A stretch of 64,000 nt of DNA from Chloroflexi bacterium TSY (GTDB lineage Bacteria > Chloroflexota > Anaerolineae > Caldilineales > Caldilineaceae). A model generated the notes under the pieces. It had not been told where the DNA came from and ran no database searches. It saw only the letters and a list, made by a program, of their open reading frames with translations. Location: positions 1 through 64,000 of the forward strand of contig JAHBNG010000011.1 in assembly GCA_019217005.1 (NCBI GenBank), written 5' to 3'. Shown here piece by piece: positions 27,099 to 35,661 of this stretch. The stretch's first letter is position 1; each line of letters starts with the position of its first letter. A program made the translations under genes and the position numbers.

Positions 27099-28079
27099 AT
27101 GAATCTCACAGCCCAAGAACTTCAACAATTTCACGATGTTGGATATGTGGTTAAGCCTGGGATCTTTCAGTCAGGCGACCTGCAACCCATCAAAGATGCG
27201 ATCACAACGATGATTGATACGAAAGCCCGTGAACTTCATGCTGAAGGCAAGTTGAGTGATATTTGTGAATCGGCGCCGTTTGAGACGCGTTTGGCTGAGA
27301 TTCGCAATGTAGACAAAGCGGCTTGCGACACGATCGTCCGCCATATCATGGGAAAAGGTGGCGGCGGGTACAGTGGGCCAGAGATGTTGCAGATGTTACG
27401 ACATCCTGCATTGTTGGATTGCATTGAAGACATTGTTGGTCCTGATATTGTAGGCTCTTCTGTCTATCGGATTCGTCCCAAGCTACCAACTTGGGACAGA
27501 GGCGAGGTGCCTTGGCATCAGGATTCAGGATATTTACTGGCCCATTGTGACCGTCACCTAATCGTTACCTGTTGGATTCCATTGGTCGACGCGACATTGG
27601 AGAATGGTTGTCTCCATGTACTGCCAAAGTCCCATCGTAAAGGAGTCTACCGTCATTATACTGGGGGGCATGCAGGATACTTGGAGATCACGAATGATGA
27701 TCTGCCTGCTGAAGCAGCGTTGCCGATTCCCATGAAGGCGGGCGGTGTACTTTTCTTGACCAATTTGACACCCCACGCTTCGTTCGAGAATCGAACCAAC
27801 CAGGTGCGCTGGAGCGTGGATCTGCGCTATCAAGGAACGGATGTTCCCAACAATATAGATGAAGAACCGTCTGCCTATGTTCCTGAACGAGAGCCAGTTA
27901 CGATGGCCTGTTATCCCCCAGAAGCAGATTTTGTCATTCGAGATCCTGCACAGCCGGAACGCGAGGTCCGCACTGCAGAAGAGTTTTACCAGTTGCGGAC
28001 GCTCTATGAGAACGACAAGGCATATTCTCCTGGTCGTGGGTGGACGCCGTTGGCTGAGCGGGAGAGGGTGATAAGGTGA
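27099..28079 (+). CDS. Phytanoyl-CoA dioxygenase family protein (PhyH 4)
   Basis: 326 aa from ATG 27099, which has GAGGAGG 7 bases upstream; the frame extends to 27042 but without a ribosome site. Fe(II) ligands His140-x-Asp142 (VPWHQDSGYL) and His226 (LTPHASFENRT), with Arg237 (NQVRWSVDLRY) as the 2-oxoglutarate anchor. LENGCLHVLPKSHRKG is the core motif. Sits between the two paralogous binding-protein genes, all on the plus strand. The residues around the metal site differ from PhyH 1-3, so substrates probably differ. Confidence 0.91.
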   Translation: MNLTAQELQQFHDVGYVVKPGIFQSGDLQPIKDAITTMIDTKARELHAEGKLSDICESAPFETRLAEIRNVDKAACDTIVRHIMGKGGGGYSGPEMLQMLRHPALLDCIEDIVGPDIVGSSVYRIRPKLPTWDRGEVPWHQDSGYLLAHCDRHLIVTCWIPLVDATLENGCLHVLPKSHRKGVYRHYTGGHAGYLEITNDDLPAEAALPIPMKAGGVLFLTNLTPHASFENRTNQVRWSVDLRYQGTDVPNNIDEEPSAYVPEREPVTMACYPPEADFVIRDPAQPEREVRTAEEFYQLRTLYENDKAYSPGRGWTPLAERERVIR

Positions 28080-28635
28080 CAGGGCGGCAAGGTGACAGAT
28101 GGTGTGTAGCGCCGTTGTTGTCAATGTATTGCCATGTGTCACACTCTTACTGTCCACCGTCACGGTTTATTACAGGCTCAGATATTGATCTGCGATCACT
28201 TTGACAAATTGTTGTCTGGACCGTATAATCACGATACTCCCGAATGCTGAAATTAGGTTCCCCGAACGTTTTGTGTTGGATAATCGTACGGATCTCAACT
28301 AGAATTCGTTGGCATTTGACTGCTCTACTTATACCGCACGAGCTTATAAATTTAAATTGAATTTGAGCATTTTTAGTCGAGTAGAGATGACAAATTTATT
28401 CTAAATGTATGGCCGTGCTCAACATAGAGAAATCATCACCCTATGCAATCAATGTGACAATGCCAACAGGATTTGTATGTCCCGTAGCAACAGAAAATCA
28501 TTTACGCGAGTAGCAATCAACCTTTATGGCACTGCTAGGTATATGTCAAACGGTTCACGATTCTTGTCGTGAATCGACACATTTTTCAATAGAACATCGC
28601 ACAGATTAATTTCCAACTTTCAAGGAGTAAACAAA
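28080..28635. other. Long leader region upstream of binding-protein gene 2
   Basis: No gene found in 556 bp. Early part has degenerate GGTGACAG repeats and a possible hairpin; near 28553-28576 a stem TTCACGA...TCGTGAA lies about 60 bases before the start of the next gene and could be an operator or leader hairpin. Confidence 0.35.
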
Positions 28636-30003
28636 ATGTCCCAAAGATTATCTCGGAGAAGATTTCTACAAGTTGCTGGAGCGGGAATGACAAGTGTCGC
28701 AGTGTTGGCGGCTTGTCCTGCACCCTCAGCCGCGCCTGGCAGTAGTGATGCTGGCGCATCTGGCAACGAGTCGATGGAGTCGATTACATTGACTTTCGGT
28801 CGCCACTGGGAAGCTGCCTTCCGCCCACATCAGGATGAGTTCGATAAGATCTACATGGAAAATCATGAAGGCGTCGAGATTGAGATTACCTATAACACCT
28901 GGGGAGATCACAATCAGGTCGTGCCCACTTGGGCTGCCGCTGACCAGCTCCCCGACGTCATTTATGTACATGGAAGTCGTTCTTTCCCCTGGGCATTTGA
29001 AGGAATTTCTATTTCACTCCAGGATTACGTCGATGCTGATGAAGAGTTCAATGTTGAGGGAATCTGGGAAGAATCATTGCGTCTCTATCGTTTCCAAGGT
29101 GAGCAACATGCGATTCCATATGATCATGGTCCAATAATCTTGGGCTACAACGTTGATCTCTTTGATGAAATGGGGATAGATTACCCAACCGGTGACTGGA
29201 CCTTTGAGACATTGCGCGAAGTTGCTAAAGAAATGACGGTTCTCGATGGCGATGTGCCACAGTGGGGTTGGTCTGGTAGTTATCCGGCCTTTGGCAACAC
29301 AGCGTATGGTGCAACCGTTGGTGGTTGGGGCGGTACACTCATGAATGAGGATGAGACCGAAGTTGTGTTGGATTCACCAGAGGCGCGGGAAGCTTGCCAG
29401 TTCTGGGCCGATCTCATTCACGTTGACCAATCAGCGCCGACACCAGCCGAGGCTGAAGCATTTGAGCAAGGACCGTGGATTTCTGGTCGCGTTGCCATGA
29501 CACCGGCAGCTTCTTGGAGTGCACCGACATTTACCAAGTTTGGTACCTATACAAGATGGGATGTCGCACCTTTACCATCTGGTCCGGCACGCAGATTCAC
29601 TGGCTCATTTGGCAGTGGCTATATGATTACCAAAAATAGCAATAATCCGGATGCAGCTTGGGAATATCTGAGTGAATATCTATCAGAAGATGGCATGATC
29701 TTTATGTGGGGAAATACGGGTCGCGGTAGCCCAGCCCGTGAGAGTGGCTATCGAGCGTGGATGGAGTCCGAAGTGGCGCCAGATAATGCCGAATTCTTCA
29801 TTGATGCACTCAATGAATATGCTGTGACTGGTAGTCCATTCCAAACTTTGGCTGCGGCAGAATTCAATGACATTACGAGCCGTCAGGCCACCTTGCTCCG
29901 TTCTGGTGAGACGGATGTTGCCTCTGCACTAGAGACCATCATGGCAGAAGGGCAGCCGGTTCTTGATGAAGCAACTGAGCGTTTGCGGGAAGCGTATGGT
30001 TGA
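28636..30003 (+). CDS. ABC transporter sugar-binding lipoprotein (family 1), copy 2
   Basis: 455 aa, paralogue of the gene at 25545. MSQRLSRRRFLQVAGAGMTS has a twin-Arg motif and the lipobox LAAC at about 24-27. It shares with copy 1 long near-identical stretches (TWGDHN..VVPTWAAADQLPD, ESLRLYRFQGEQHAIPYDHGP, HVDQSAPTPAEAEAFEQGPW). Divergence is concentrated in the linker after the lipobox and in the region around 320-350. CAAGGAGT precedes ATG 28636. It directly precedes two permease genes, so it is the canonical member of the uptake system. Confidence 0.94.
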   Translation: MSQRLSRRRFLQVAGAGMTSVAVLAACPAPSAAPGSSDAGASGNESMESITLTFGRHWEAAFRPHQDEFDKIYMENHEGVEIEITYNTWGDHNQVVPTWAAADQLPDVIYVHGSRSFPWAFEGISISLQDYVDADEEFNVEGIWEESLRLYRFQGEQHAIPYDHGPIILGYNVDLFDEMGIDYPTGDWTFETLREVAKEMTVLDGDVPQWGWSGSYPAFGNTAYGATVGGWGGTLMNEDETEVVLDSPEAREACQFWADLIHVDQSAPTPAEAEAFEQGPWISGRVAMTPAASWSAPTFTKFGTYTRWDVAPLPSGPARRFTGSFGSGYMITKNSNNPDAAWEYLSEYLSEDGMIFMWGNTGRGSPARESGYRAWMESEVAPDNAEFFIDALNEYAVTGSPFQTLAAAEFNDITSRQATLLRSGETDVASALETIMAEGQPVLDEATERLREAYG

Positions 30004-30054
30004 TGACATATTGCGTGTTGCGTAGTGCGTGATACTATTTACACAGACGTCAAG

Positions 30055-30110
30055 GAAGCGATGTGGCGGGTAGCGGGTTGCGCATTACCCGCTACCCGCC
30101 ACATCGCTTC
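30055..30110. terminator. Perfect 24-bp hairpin between binding-protein and permease genes
   Basis: Arms 30055-30078 and 30087-30110 are exact complements (GAAGCGATGTGGCGGGTAGC...), loop TGCGCATT. No T-run follows. In ABC operons such hairpins commonly stabilise the upstream binding-protein mRNA and lower permease expression; alternatively it is a REP-like unit. Confidence 0.75.
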
Positions 30111-30167
30111 TCAAGTGCACTTTTGTCACGTAGAACCGGAACTATATATAGATTGGCGGACGAATTG

Positions 30168-31103
30168 ATGATACAGACAATTGCTGGCCTTGTGCGCCGA
30201 AAGCCTCTTACTCTTCAACAACAGGAACGACGCGATTTTTACATTGCCATTGCACCTTGGTTCATTGGCTTGATTTTATTTACTGGTGGTCCGGTGATTG
30301 CGTCATTTATTTTTGCCTTTACCAATTGGACCGGTCTTCGTTCGGTCGATTGGGTTGGTCTTGAAAATTTCCGCAAACTCCTTTTCGAAGACGAGCTCTT
30401 TTGGATCGCGACTTGGAACACATTTTATTACTCTTTCGGGGCTGTGATGTTGGGCACGATTGGAGCCTTGATTGTCGCCATGTTATTGAACCAGGATCTT
30501 CCAGGAACAACGTCCCTACGGATCATCTATTACATGCCATCCATTGCCAGTGGCGTTGCCGTTTCAATCTTATGGATTTGGCTCTTTAATCCCCAAGTCG
30601 GATTGGTTAACTATTTTTTGGCCTTGCTCGGTGTTCCGAGGGAATTGAGACCATTGTGGTTGGCAAGTCAGGATTGGTCGATGCCTGCTCTAATTGTCAA
30701 GAGTCTTTGGGGCATCGGGGCCAATATGATCATTATTCTGGCGGGGCTGCAAGGGATACCTGTCTCGCTGTACGAAGCGGCGAGAATCGATGGGGCGAAT
30801 ATCTGGCAAGAATTCAAGAATGTCACGATTCCCATGCTTTCACCTGTTTTATTCTTTGTGATTGTGATTTCAATTATCAACTCCTTCCAGATTCTAACCG
30901 ATGTTCTGGTCATGACACAGGGAGGACCAGGGACGTCGACCTTTGTTTTTGTCTATTACATTTATCAAGCCGCCTTCCAGTATTTGAAGATGGGTTATGC
31001 ATCGGCTCTGGCCTGGCTCTTATTCGCCCTGATTTTGGCTCTAACGCTTGTTCAGTTATGGGCCAGCAAGCGATGGGTCTACTATGAAGGTGGAGAGCGA
31101 TAG
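30168..31103 (+). CDS. ABC sugar transporter permease (MalF/UgpA type), 311 aa
   Basis: Start placed at ATG 30168 (MIQTIAGLVRRK); the frame is open from 30063, but that part is the arm of the 24-bp hairpin. Six membrane segments, the first at about 27-47 (FYIAIAPWFIGLILFTGG). The EAA loop that docks on the ATPase is visible near 205-225 (SLYEAARIDGANIWQEFKNVTIPML), and MTQGGPGTSTFVFVYYIYQAAF is typical of MalF-like proteins. It forms a heterodimer with the next gene product. No ATPase gene is in the cluster, so a shared MsmK/UgpC-type ATPase elsewhere is expected. Confidence 0.94.
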   Translation: MIQTIAGLVRRKPLTLQQQERRDFYIAIAPWFIGLILFTGGPVIASFIFAFTNWTGLRSVDWVGLENFRKLLFEDELFWIATWNTFYYSFGAVMLGTIGALIVAMLLNQDLPGTTSLRIIYYMPSIASGVAVSILWIWLFNPQVGLVNYFLALLGVPRELRPLWLASQDWSMPALIVKSLWGIGANMIIILAGLQGIPVSLYEAARIDGANIWQEFKNVTIPMLSPVLFFVIVISIINSFQILTDVLVMTQGGPGTSTFVFVYYIYQAAFQYLKMGYASALAWLLFALILALTLVQLWASKRWVYYEGGER

Positions 31104-31131
31104 AATCGGTAATTGATACTTGGAGTGATTG

Positions 31132-32085
31132 ATGAGTCAAACTTTAGTTTCCGAAACACCTGTTGCGAGTGGTCGCATTGTTACAACACCTTGGTATAGG
31201 ACACAACGTTTCCGCGGTATTGTCAAGGCCATTGTTGTTTATGCTTTGGTGTTGCCTGGGGCGTGTATGTTTGTGATGCCGCTCCTGTGGATGCTCTCCA
31301 CTGCACTTAAGCCACCAAACGAGATCTTCGTCTATCCACCACAATGGATTCCCAGCGAGTTCCGCTGGACTAATTTTACAGAGGGGTGGTCGGCTTATCT
31401 GGACTTTAACCAGATGCTCTTCAATTCGTTGACAATTACCCTCAATAATGTGGTAGGCAATCTCGTTTCCTGCTGTTTGGCAGCCTATGGGTTTGCCCGT
31501 TTGCGTGCGCCAGGCAAAAATGTACTTTTCTCGCTTGTCTTGGCAACGATGTTGCTACCAAATGAGGTAACGATTATTCCTCAATATGTACTCTTTACTC
31601 GGTTGACCCAGGCCATTGAGCCATTTTGGCCTTCTGCGGGTGTGCTTTGGTTTTTCAATCTCTCTTGGATTCCATTGATGATTCCACCCTGGTTTGGCTG
31701 GCCTTTCTTTATTTTCCTCCTACGTCAGTTCTTTATGAGCATTCCACATGATCTGGATGAGGCAGCCCGTTTAGACGGCGCATCGTCCTGGCGCATTTTG
31801 GGGAGTATTTTACTGCCATTGGCCAAACCCGCTTTGGCAACGGTGGTTATCTTTGCTTTTATTGGCAACTGGAACAACTTCTTGATGCCGTTGATCTATA
31901 TTCGGTCCATGAATGAACAAGTTCTGGCTGTGGGGTTGAACATGTTCCGTGGTCAATATGGCAACATTGACTTTCACTATATGATGGCCGTTGCGCTCAT
32001 CGTCCTGTTGCCCGTGTTGGTTGTCTTTTTCCTGGGACAGCGACTCTTTGTGCAGGGAATTGCATTGACTGGAATTAAGGGGTAA
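31132..32085 (+). CDS. ABC sugar transporter permease (MalG/UgpE type), 317 aa
   Basis: Start at ATG 31132, with TTGGAG 6 bases upstream, rather than TTG 31129. Six membrane segments; EAA loop near 207-225 (IPHDLDEAARLDGASSWRILGSILLPLAKPA) followed by VIFAFIGNWNNFLMPLIYI. The C-terminus RLFVQGIALTGIKG is standard for this family. Partner of the permease at 30168, separated by 28 bases. Together with the binding lipoproteins it imports an unidentified carbohydrate-like solute. Confidence 0.95.
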   Translation: MSQTLVSETPVASGRIVTTPWYRTQRFRGIVKAIVVYALVLPGACMFVMPLLWMLSTALKPPNEIFVYPPQWIPSEFRWTNFTEGWSAYLDFNQMLFNSLTITLNNVVGNLVSCCLAAYGFARLRAPGKNVLFSLVLATMLLPNEVTIIPQYVLFTRLTQAIEPFWPSAGVLWFFNLSWIPLMIPPWFGWPFFIFLLRQFFMSIPHDLDEAARLDGASSWRILGSILLPLAKPALATVVIFAFIGNWNNFLMPLIYIRSMNEQVLAVGLNMFRGQYGNIDFHYMMAVALIVLLPVLVVFFLGQRLFVQGIALTGIKG

Positions 32086-32101
32086 GGCTTTTCCAACAAT
32101 T

Positions 32102-32188
32102 AAAATCCCTAATTTGATATGGACAAGCGCAAGCCATTCCAGAGAAATGGGCTTGGCAAATTGGGGATTTATTTCTCTGGAATGGCCT
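32102..32188. repeat. Interleaved inverted repeats downstream of the permease
   Basis: Four arms in the order A (AAATCCCTAATTTG, 32103-32128), B (AGCCATTCCAGAGAAAT, 32132-32148), A' (GGCAAATTGGGGATTT, 32149-32170), B' (ATTTCTCTGGAATGGCC, 32171-32188). A pairs with A' and B with B', so the two stems exclude each other or form a pseudoknot. The B arms match the repeat at 18327-18381. Confidence 0.55.
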
Positions 32189-32271
32189 AAGCGGATCGTT
32201 CAGTCACAGGGTGGCAGTTCACGATAAACAGCCTAGAAGTCTTTCAATATTGAACACGAATTTGATTGTTT

Positions 32272-32301
32272 GTCCCTGGTGCGCTTCTATGTGCCAGGGA
32301 C
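32272..32301 (+). terminator. GTCCCTGG hairpin
   Basis: Arms GTCCCTGG and CCAGGGAC with a 14-base loop, followed by GTTCTATTTC. May end transcription of the sugar-transport operon; U-tract is poor, so moderate support only. Confidence 0.45.
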
Positions 32302-32534
32302 GTTCTATTTCTGGATAGCGAAGCTGCTACTGATTGAGACCGCGGTGAATGTGCCAAGGACTTTAGGGCGCAGGAATCCCTGACGATCGAGAAAGCCTTC
32401 GACATGTCTGACGTTCTCTGGATAATAAAAACCTGTTATACTATATAGGAGTAAGGTGGGATATGTAAGGAATTCGTGCTCGGCATTCTCGATTATATTT
32501 TCTCCGAATGCGAACGCAATTTGACTCCTGCTTA

Positions 32535-32615
32535 GTGCTTATCCGAAAAGTTCTGTGACGATCTAGTCTCACTCGAGAAGCTGGTTGGACTCACAACCAC
32601 TTTTCGGATAGGTTC
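32535..32615. mobile_element. MITE-3 copy 2, 81 bp, IS5-like ends
   Basis: Reverse orientation of 18243-18323: starts GTGCTTATCCGAAAAGTTCT and ends CCACTTTTCGGATAGGTTC, flanked by TTA at 32532-32534 and 32616-32618. Sixteen bases upstream of the IS4-like element. Confidence 0.8.
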
Positions 32616-32635
32616 TTAAACGGGTAGTCAAGAAT

Positions 32636-34138
32636 CTTTACTTTCTGGTAAAGGCTTGAGTGACAAAGGGCAAACCGAAAGGGGCGGAAAAAAGAATCCA
32701 CCCTGAAAAAACGGGATAAAATGTAAAAATAGTGCTCGGCTAGTTTAAGCAGCGGCATTGAGGCGGCGATGAGCGAGAACGCCTTTAGGGAAATGGTGTG
32801 AAACCGAGGCCTTTTTCCGAAAGTCAGGGTCGAGTTGGTCGGGAGTTGGAAAAAGAGCACTCGAGAGAACGCGGCGCAGCCTGCCGGGAGTGGCTTGAGG
32901 CTCTCGATCCCAGTAGCCAGTCGGTATGGGAGGAAGAGAAGCGGCTAAATGGGAAAGAAGATTGCCAGCCAGCAGCCCCAGTTCAGGTAAGCGGAAGCAA
33001 GCCTCATCGGCATGAACAAATTGACGATGTAAGCCAATCATCTGCTTGGAAGCCAAGGGGGGATGTTCAACAGGCCAGCGCTCCAGAGAAAAAGATAAAT
33101 GGTTTCAGCTTGTAAAGCCATGACGGTCGCCAGAACCAAAGGTGTGTGATAAGCAGGATCCTGAAAGACGTAAATCGAATAGGTGCGGTTGGCTGTATCC
33201 ACCTTGGTTGTCCTGGGGACGAGATTGTGCCATGCTTGATAGCGAATCAGGCGACCACTATAGACAAATTGACCAAACGAGTCTGGAGTTGTGGCCTCGA
33301 GTCGCTTTCCCTATAGCATCGAGAGAGCGGACGCACAATATCACCATATTCGGGTGGTCTGCCTTTTTCCTTACGTTCGGGTAACTCATTGCGGCGCGCT
33401 GTGCAGTTAATCGCTTCCCGAAGGACAAATCGGTCGACGTCGCTTTCTAGCATTTCTCTGATTGTAAACCCGGCATCGACCACCGCCACTTCGTCTGACT
33501 CCAGTGATTTCTTGGTCTCTTTCAGCAGCTTTTTCCGAAACTCACTTTCCTTTGTGCCTACCTCGCATCTCATGATTGCCTTGAGCAGTGGCACTCGTTT
33601 CCCGCCTATCTCCCCCCGAGCTTATCATCACTCCAAAGATGAGCGCGGGCAATGCCCGACGAGCCGTTGAGTTATAGAGTCGGTTCACTTTCCCTTGCAG
33701 CTTCGGTCGCCAGAACCCTGTGATATCTATGCTTTTCACTCGGTATCCTTCTAACTTTTTTGCCTCCCATTCCCCTTTCCACTCCACTTCTTCTTGCCAC
33801 GATGAGAGCAGGCTTGCAATATCCCATGATCCATATCGAAAGCTCCACCAGCTTCGCCGGAGCTCCTCATCTTCAAACCCGCTTTCACTCAATCCACTAT
33901 GGATTGCTCCTCGACTTTTCAGAAACGACCCATTCATCATCGCCCACATCAGACGCATTACATTTACGTTTGTTCCCACCGGCGTTACTTGCAATACATT
34001 CATCAGTACTGCTATAGTTATTTCTGGTGCGGTTAGCATTCCTTCCTCCTTTTTGGGTTCTCTACCTTTAGGATGAAACGCTAACCGCTTTTTGTCACAT
34101 TTCTCACCTCATCTCTTTTCTTTTACCAGAAAGTAAAG
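32636..34138 (-). mobile_element. IS4-superfamily insertion sequence, copy 0 (degenerate), 1503 bp
   Basis: Terminal inverted repeats CTTTACTTTCTGGTAAA and TTTACCAGAAAGTAAAG; exact 5-bp target duplication AGAAT at 32631-32635 and 34139-34143. Differs from the copies at 46262 and 51689 by scattered substitutions and small indels that break the transposase frame. This is the best-delimited insertion outside the large duplication. Confidence 0.93.
32745..34039 (-). pseudogene. Transposase of IS copy 0, frameshifted
   Basis: Reads from ATG 34039 (MLTAPEITIAVLMNVLQVTP) after an excellent AAGGAGGAAGGA site. Frame breaks occur near 33600 and again before 33247. The middle piece keeps the catalytic-Asp segment VAVVDAGFTIREMLES and the last piece keeps SHHFPKGVLAHRRLNAAA. 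The block corresponding to the Y-x2-R-x3-E-x6-K signature of the intact copy (51798-53093) is disrupted here. Not expected to make active transposase. Confidence 0.88.
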
Positions 34139-34176
34139 AGAATGAAAGTTGATGCATTGCGCAGCCTCCATATTGG

Positions 34177-34630
34177 ATGTTAGGAGTCATTACAAGAGTA
34201 AGCCATGTGCTCGAGTTCTTAGAAGATCCGAGCAAACAACGATTAGCACGTGTCGAACTGATCGCGAAATTGCATTACCAAACATTTCGCGCCTTGTTGG
34301 AAGATTTTCGGGGTGGTTCATTTTAGGCGGACAATTAGGTTTACATTTTTGCAAAGAGAAAAGATGTTTATATTTTCTACTTTGAGCCATGCTCAGGCAG
34401 AAAATGACCTCATATAGATTTTTATCTATGTATCAAAAGTGTAAACCTAATTCTGAACCACCCCAGATTTTCCGCTGGAAATGTTTCGAGCGACCTCCGT
34501 AGAATCTTGCCTCAGCCATCTTTATGGATGGTGGAGCCAAGATGAAGAACAGAAATGGGGCGTATTGGGGCTGAAAGTTCGTTTGCTAGGGGTGGAACAA
34601 ATGCAAAATAGCAATTCCAGAGTAATATAA
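34177..34630 (+). pseudogene. Small gene of unknown function split by MITE-1 (96 codons when rejoined)
   Basis: From ATG 34177 the frame reads MLGVITRVSHVLEFLEDPSK and QRLARVELIAKLHYQTFRAL LEDF, then enters MITE-1. After removing 155 bp plus one AGATTTTC duplication the frame continues PLEMFRATSVESCLSHLYGW and ends VEQMQNSNSRVI at TAA 34630. The product would be helical with no recognised family. The true start may lie further upstream and have been lost to the IS at 32636-34138. The 5' half is duplicated exactly at 47798-47930. Confidence 0.7.
34310..34464. mobile_element. MITE-1 copy C, 155 bp
   Basis: GGGGTGGTTCATTTTAGGCG at the left and TTCTGAACCACCCC at the right; exact 8-bp target duplication AGATTTTC at 34302-34309 and 34465-34472. 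Splits the small gene 34177-34630. Confidence 0.95.
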
Positions 34631-34636
34631 ATTTTT

Positions 34637-35446
34637 ATGAAACTTTTCGCAATTAGCGATCTGCATTTAAGTCATTCTATTAATAGAGAGGCTTTGATCG
34701 AAATAGAATCTCATCCTGACGACTGGCTTATCGTGGCAGGAGATGTCGGCGAGTTGGAAGCGCATTTTCACATAGCATGGTCGATCCTAACTGAGCGATT
34801 CGCACGCGTCTTATGGACGCCGGGTAATCATGATCTGTGGACATTCCCGACTGATCCAAGCGGTTTGCGTGGCGAAGCAAAATATCGAAAGTTAGTTGCT
34901 CTTTGTCGAGATTATGGAGTTGTAACGCCAGAAGATCCGTATGAACGATGGCCTGATAGAAATGGATCCTACCTGCTTGCTCCACTCTTTACGCTCTACG
35001 ATTATAGTTTTCGTCCGCCCCACGTTGCTTTGGAGAATGTGATTGCCTGGGCAGAAGAGATCAATAATGTCTGTACAGATGAGGCCGTCTTACATCCTGA
35101 CCCTTATCTATCTCGAGGTGATTGGTGTGTTGCTCGCTGCCGTTACACAGAAGAGCGATTGAAAGCCGTGCAGCATGATCTATCGTTGATCCTGATCAAC
35201 CATTACCCGCTGCGTCAGGAATTGTTACGCTTAAAGAGGATTCCACGTTTCACTCCGTGGTGCGGCACGACTCAAACAGTCGACTGGCATCGTCGTTTTC
35301 AGGTCGATACAGTCATCTATGGACACTTGCATATTCGCATGAGCGACGTGATCGATGGGGTGCGCTTCGAAGAGGTTTCACTGGGGTATCCACGCCAGTG
35401 GGATCAGGGGCGAGGCGTGGGAGGATATTTGAAGCAGATTCTGTAA
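34637..35446 (+). CDS. Calcineurin-like metallophosphoesterase, 269 aa
   Basis: Binuclear metal phosphoesterase. All five signature blocks are seen: Asp8-x-His10 (SDLHLSH), Asp36 (AGDVGE), Asn64-His65 (GNHD), His near 192 (INHYPL) and GHLH near 230-233 (IYGHLHIRM). Cytoplasmic, no signal peptide. Substrate unknown; the large insert at about 85-165 (ERWPDRNGSYLLAPLFTLYD) may define it. ATG 34637 lies 6 bases after the stop of the MITE-split small gene, so the two were probably cotranscribed before the MITE insertion. Confidence 0.93.
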   Translation: MKLFAISDLHLSHSINREALIEIESHPDDWLIVAGDVGELEAHFHIAWSILTERFARVLWTPGNHDLWTFPTDPSGLRGEAKYRKLVALCRDYGVVTPEDPYERWPDRNGSYLLAPLFTLYDYSFRPPHVALENVIAWAEEINNVCTDEAVLHPDPYLSRGDWCVARCRYTEERLKAVQHDLSLILINHYPLRQELLRLKRIPRFTPWCGTTQTVDWHRRFQVDTVIYGHLHIRMSDVIDGVRFEEVSLGYPRQWDQGRGVGGYLKQIL

Positions 35447-35661
35447 ATACGAAGAATAAATCAAAGTTATCAATTTCGGACGCCGAAAACTACAAATTAT
35501 TGGAGTTCCGGAAGAAACATCAGAGAACATATAGGGCGTCATTGTCTCAGTTAAAGTCATTGTCTCAGTTAAAAATGGGGAATACGAATAGTAAGAACAC
35601 AAATAAGAAAGAATTTTGACCCTTCTTATTCGTGTTCCTACCATTCATGTTAAAGGTCTAA

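Noticed and set aside
33389..34076. Plus-strand frames opposite the IS transposases (also at 46999-47304, 52426-53130)
   Set aside because: Shadows of the minus-strand transposase, recurring only because the IS is repeated.
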